The position numbers were made by a program, and so were the translations under genes. This document shows, piece after piece, positions 61,727 through 64,000 of a stretch of 64,000 nt of DNA. Below the pieces are notes generated by a model, which saw only the letters and a program-made list of their open reading frames with translations, was not told the origin of the DNA and searched no databases. The stretch is from assembly GCF_001293525.1 (NCBI RefSeq), contig NZ_BBYR01000017.1, forward strand, positions 62,001-126,000. The letters run 5' to 3'. The stretch comes from Pseudideonella sakaiensis. Its GTDB lineage: Bacteria > Pseudomonadota > Gammaproteobacteria > Burkholderiales > Burkholderiaceae_C. How positions within the stretch are numbered: the first letter of the stretch is position 1; every line of letters starts with the position of its first letter.

Positions 61727-62701
61727 ATGCAGATCCTGATCACCCACAGCAGTCTGAGCGCCTCGCGCGTGCTGCATTTCTCGCGCCTGCAGCTCGCGCT
61801 GGCCCTGGCCGGGCTGCTGGTGGTGCTCACGCTGCTGTCCGGCACGGTCTACCACGTGATCTTCCTGAAGGCCGCCCGCGAAGGCTGGCCGATCGTCGGC
61901 AGCGTGGTCGGCATGATTGGGCGCGACGAGGGCGCGGCACGCGAACGCTACCTGCGCGAGAACCTGGACGCGATGGCCCGCAAGGTCGGCGAGATGCAGG
62001 CCCGGCTGGTGCAGCTGGAGGCGCAGGGCGACCGCATCTCCGGCATGGCCGGCTTCAAGCCGCAGGACCTGCGGCCGCTGCAGCGCGCGAAGGACGGTGG
62101 CGGCAGCGGCGGCCCCTTCGTGCCGGCCGATGTGCCCGGCAGCGTGCGGACGACCGAGCAGCTCGCCGATCTGCTCGGCGCGCTCGAGCAGCGCGCCGAC
62201 CAGAGCGCCGACGTGTTCACACTGATCGAGTCGCGCCTGTTCGAGAAGCGGCTGGCGGCCCTGATGGTGCCGAACAGCCGCCCGGTGGAGGGACCGGTCG
62301 GTTCCGGCTTCGGCTTCCGGGCGGACCCGTTCTCGGGGCGCGCCGCGCTGCACACCGGGCTGGATTTCCCGGCGGATGTCGGCACGCCGATCCACGCCGC
62401 GGCCGGCGGTGTGGTGCAGGCGGTCGAGTTCCACCCGCAGTACGGCCACATGCTGGAGCTCGACCACGGCCGCGGCCTGGTGACCCGCTACGCGCATGCC
62501 TCGCGCGTGATGGTCAAGGTCGGCGACCTGGTCAAGCGCGGCCAGCTGGTCGCCCAGGTCGGCTCCACGGGGCGCTCCACCGGGCCGCACCTGCATTTCG
62601 AGGTGCTGGTCGAAGGCGTGCAGCAGGACCCGGCCAAGTTCCTGTCCGTGCCCGAGTCGCCGGCGCTCGCCTCGGCGGCCATGGGCAGCACACGGCCCTG
62701 A
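61727..62701 (+). CDS. M23-family (LytM/NlpD-like) peptidase, membrane-anchored
   Basis: This 324-residue protein has an N-terminal membrane segment (about 24-50) and a coiled coil (about 75-105, and again near 135-165). The C-terminal M23 domain has His-Thr-Gly-Leu-Asp-Phe-Pro and Gly-Pro-His-Leu-His-Phe-Glu-Val, whose His/Asp set binds catalytic zinc. Such enzymes cut, or activate cutting of, peptidoglycan cross-links. A GGGGAG ribosome site lies upstream. It is divergent from dciA with 16 bases between starts. Confidence 0.93.
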   Translation: MQILITHSSLSASRVLHFSRLQLALALAGLLVVLTLLSGTVYHVIFLKAAREGWPIVGSVVGMIGRDEGAARERYLRENLDAMARKVGEMQARLVQLEAQGDRISGMAGFKPQDLRPLQRAKDGGGSGGPFVPADVPGSVRTTEQLADLLGALEQRADQSADVFTLIESRLFEKRLAALMVPNSRPVEGPVGSGFGFRADPFSGRAALHTGLDFPADVGTPIHAAAGGVVQAVEFHPQYGHMLELDHGRGLVTRYAHASRVMVKVGDLVKRGQLVAQVGSTGRSTGPHLHFEVLVEGVQQDPAKFLSVPESPALASAAMGSTRP

Positions 62702-62704
62702 GCG

Positions 62705-62722
62705 GCGGGCCGGGAGGCCCGC
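62705..62722. terminator. hairpin downstream of the M23 peptidase gene
   Basis: GCGGGCC pairs with GGCCCGC on a GGGA loop directly after the stop. The nearest T-run is 19 bases further on, past a TAAAAT box, so intrinsic termination is doubtful. Confidence 0.4.
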
Positions 62723-62727
62723 GGGCG

Positions 62728-62733
62728 TAAAAT
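62728..62733 (+). promoter_or_regulatory. -10 box TAAAAT upstream of secA
   Basis: TAAAAT lies 64 bases before the secA start, next to the hairpin that ends the M23 gene. No -35 hexamer stands out. Confidence 0.45.
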
Positions 62734-62797
62734 CCGAGGTTTTTTGCGGGGCCCCGGCCCCCTCTCCGGCCTCGCCCGGCATTCCCAGGTTTCCCGC

Positions 62798-64000
<1,203 letters not shown>

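Noticed and set aside
62741-62746. Run of six T before secA as a terminator
   Set aside because: It is separated from the upstream hairpin by 18 bases including a TAAAAT promoter box, so hairpin and T-run do not form a unit.

Overview
The window is 64 kb of very GC-rich, densely packed chromosome from a free-living betaproteobacterium, most likely Burkholderiales of the Rubrivivax/Leptothrix/Ideonella type. The evidence is gene content and order: accB-accC-prmA, nrdA-nrdB, pilS-pilR, hisI-hisE-tatABC, petABC-sspA-sspB, a phasin with a lysine/alanine-rich tail, and an AlgP-like histone-H1 mimic. This placement comes from familiarity with those arrangements, not from a database search. No rRNA, insertion sequence, prophage or CRISPR array is visible. 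Two tRNA genes are present: Met(CAT) and Thr(TGT).

Layout. 1-7.3 kb is an accessory, stress-flavoured stretch: a holin-like/DUF883 set, CsbD, a UPF0391 peptide, secreted proteins, a YihY/BrkB membrane protein, a transglutaminase and a BON protein. Its intergenic regions share a GTAGGAC motif, and a degenerate copy of the tRNA-Met 3' end lies 0.9 kb from the intact tRNA. 7.4-15.4 kb holds tRNA-Met, the SRP pair ftsY and ffh, a CcsA-like protein and the type IV pilus regulators pilS-pilR. 15.4-21.1 kb holds ribonucleotide reductase nrdA-nrdB behind a promoter with NrdR-like boxes, then the histone-like gene. 21.2-34.9 kb is mostly minus strand: a PfkB kinase, a zinc-ribbon protein, prmA, accC, accB, aroQ, a TlpA-like thioredoxin, mtgA, aroE, a TonB-like protein, an RNase II-family enzyme and a two-domain fatty acyl-CoA reductase.

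35.2-47.5 kb runs mainly on the plus strand in overlapping chains: phasin; dusB-fis-purH; an acyltransferase, a CdsA-like protein and ruvC; argB; then a transporter, a HAD nucleotidase, slmA and pdeM; then a DUF815 ATPase and a NUDIX hydrolase. 47.5-58.7 kb is a conserved block: hisI-hisE, a HIT protein, tatABC, a DegS-like protease, a Nif3-like protein, a PdxA-family enzyme, mscL, the cytochrome bc1 operon petABC, and sspA-sspB. 58.8-64 kb holds tRNA-Thr, a divergent SDR/amidohydrolase pair, a PA2779-like protein, dciA, an M23 peptidase and the first 401 codons of secA.

How the parts fit. Most genes are housekeeping: co-translational targeting, dNTP supply, the first step of fatty acid synthesis, histidine/arginine/aromatic/purine synthesis, Tat export and respiration. 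TatABC lies close to petA, whose product (the Rieske protein) is a classical Tat substrate. Many adjacent genes overlap by 1-8 bases (ATGA, GTGA, TGATG), so translational coupling is common. Two divergent gene pairs start only 14-16 bases apart. No wholly new system is evident. The best leads are the acyl-CoA reductase beside a phasin, the tRNA 3'-end duplication, the GTAGGAC motif set, the Lys-Arg Tat signal of PetA, the Qo-site variant of PetB, and an AT-rich palindrome controlling the SDR/amidohydrolase pair.
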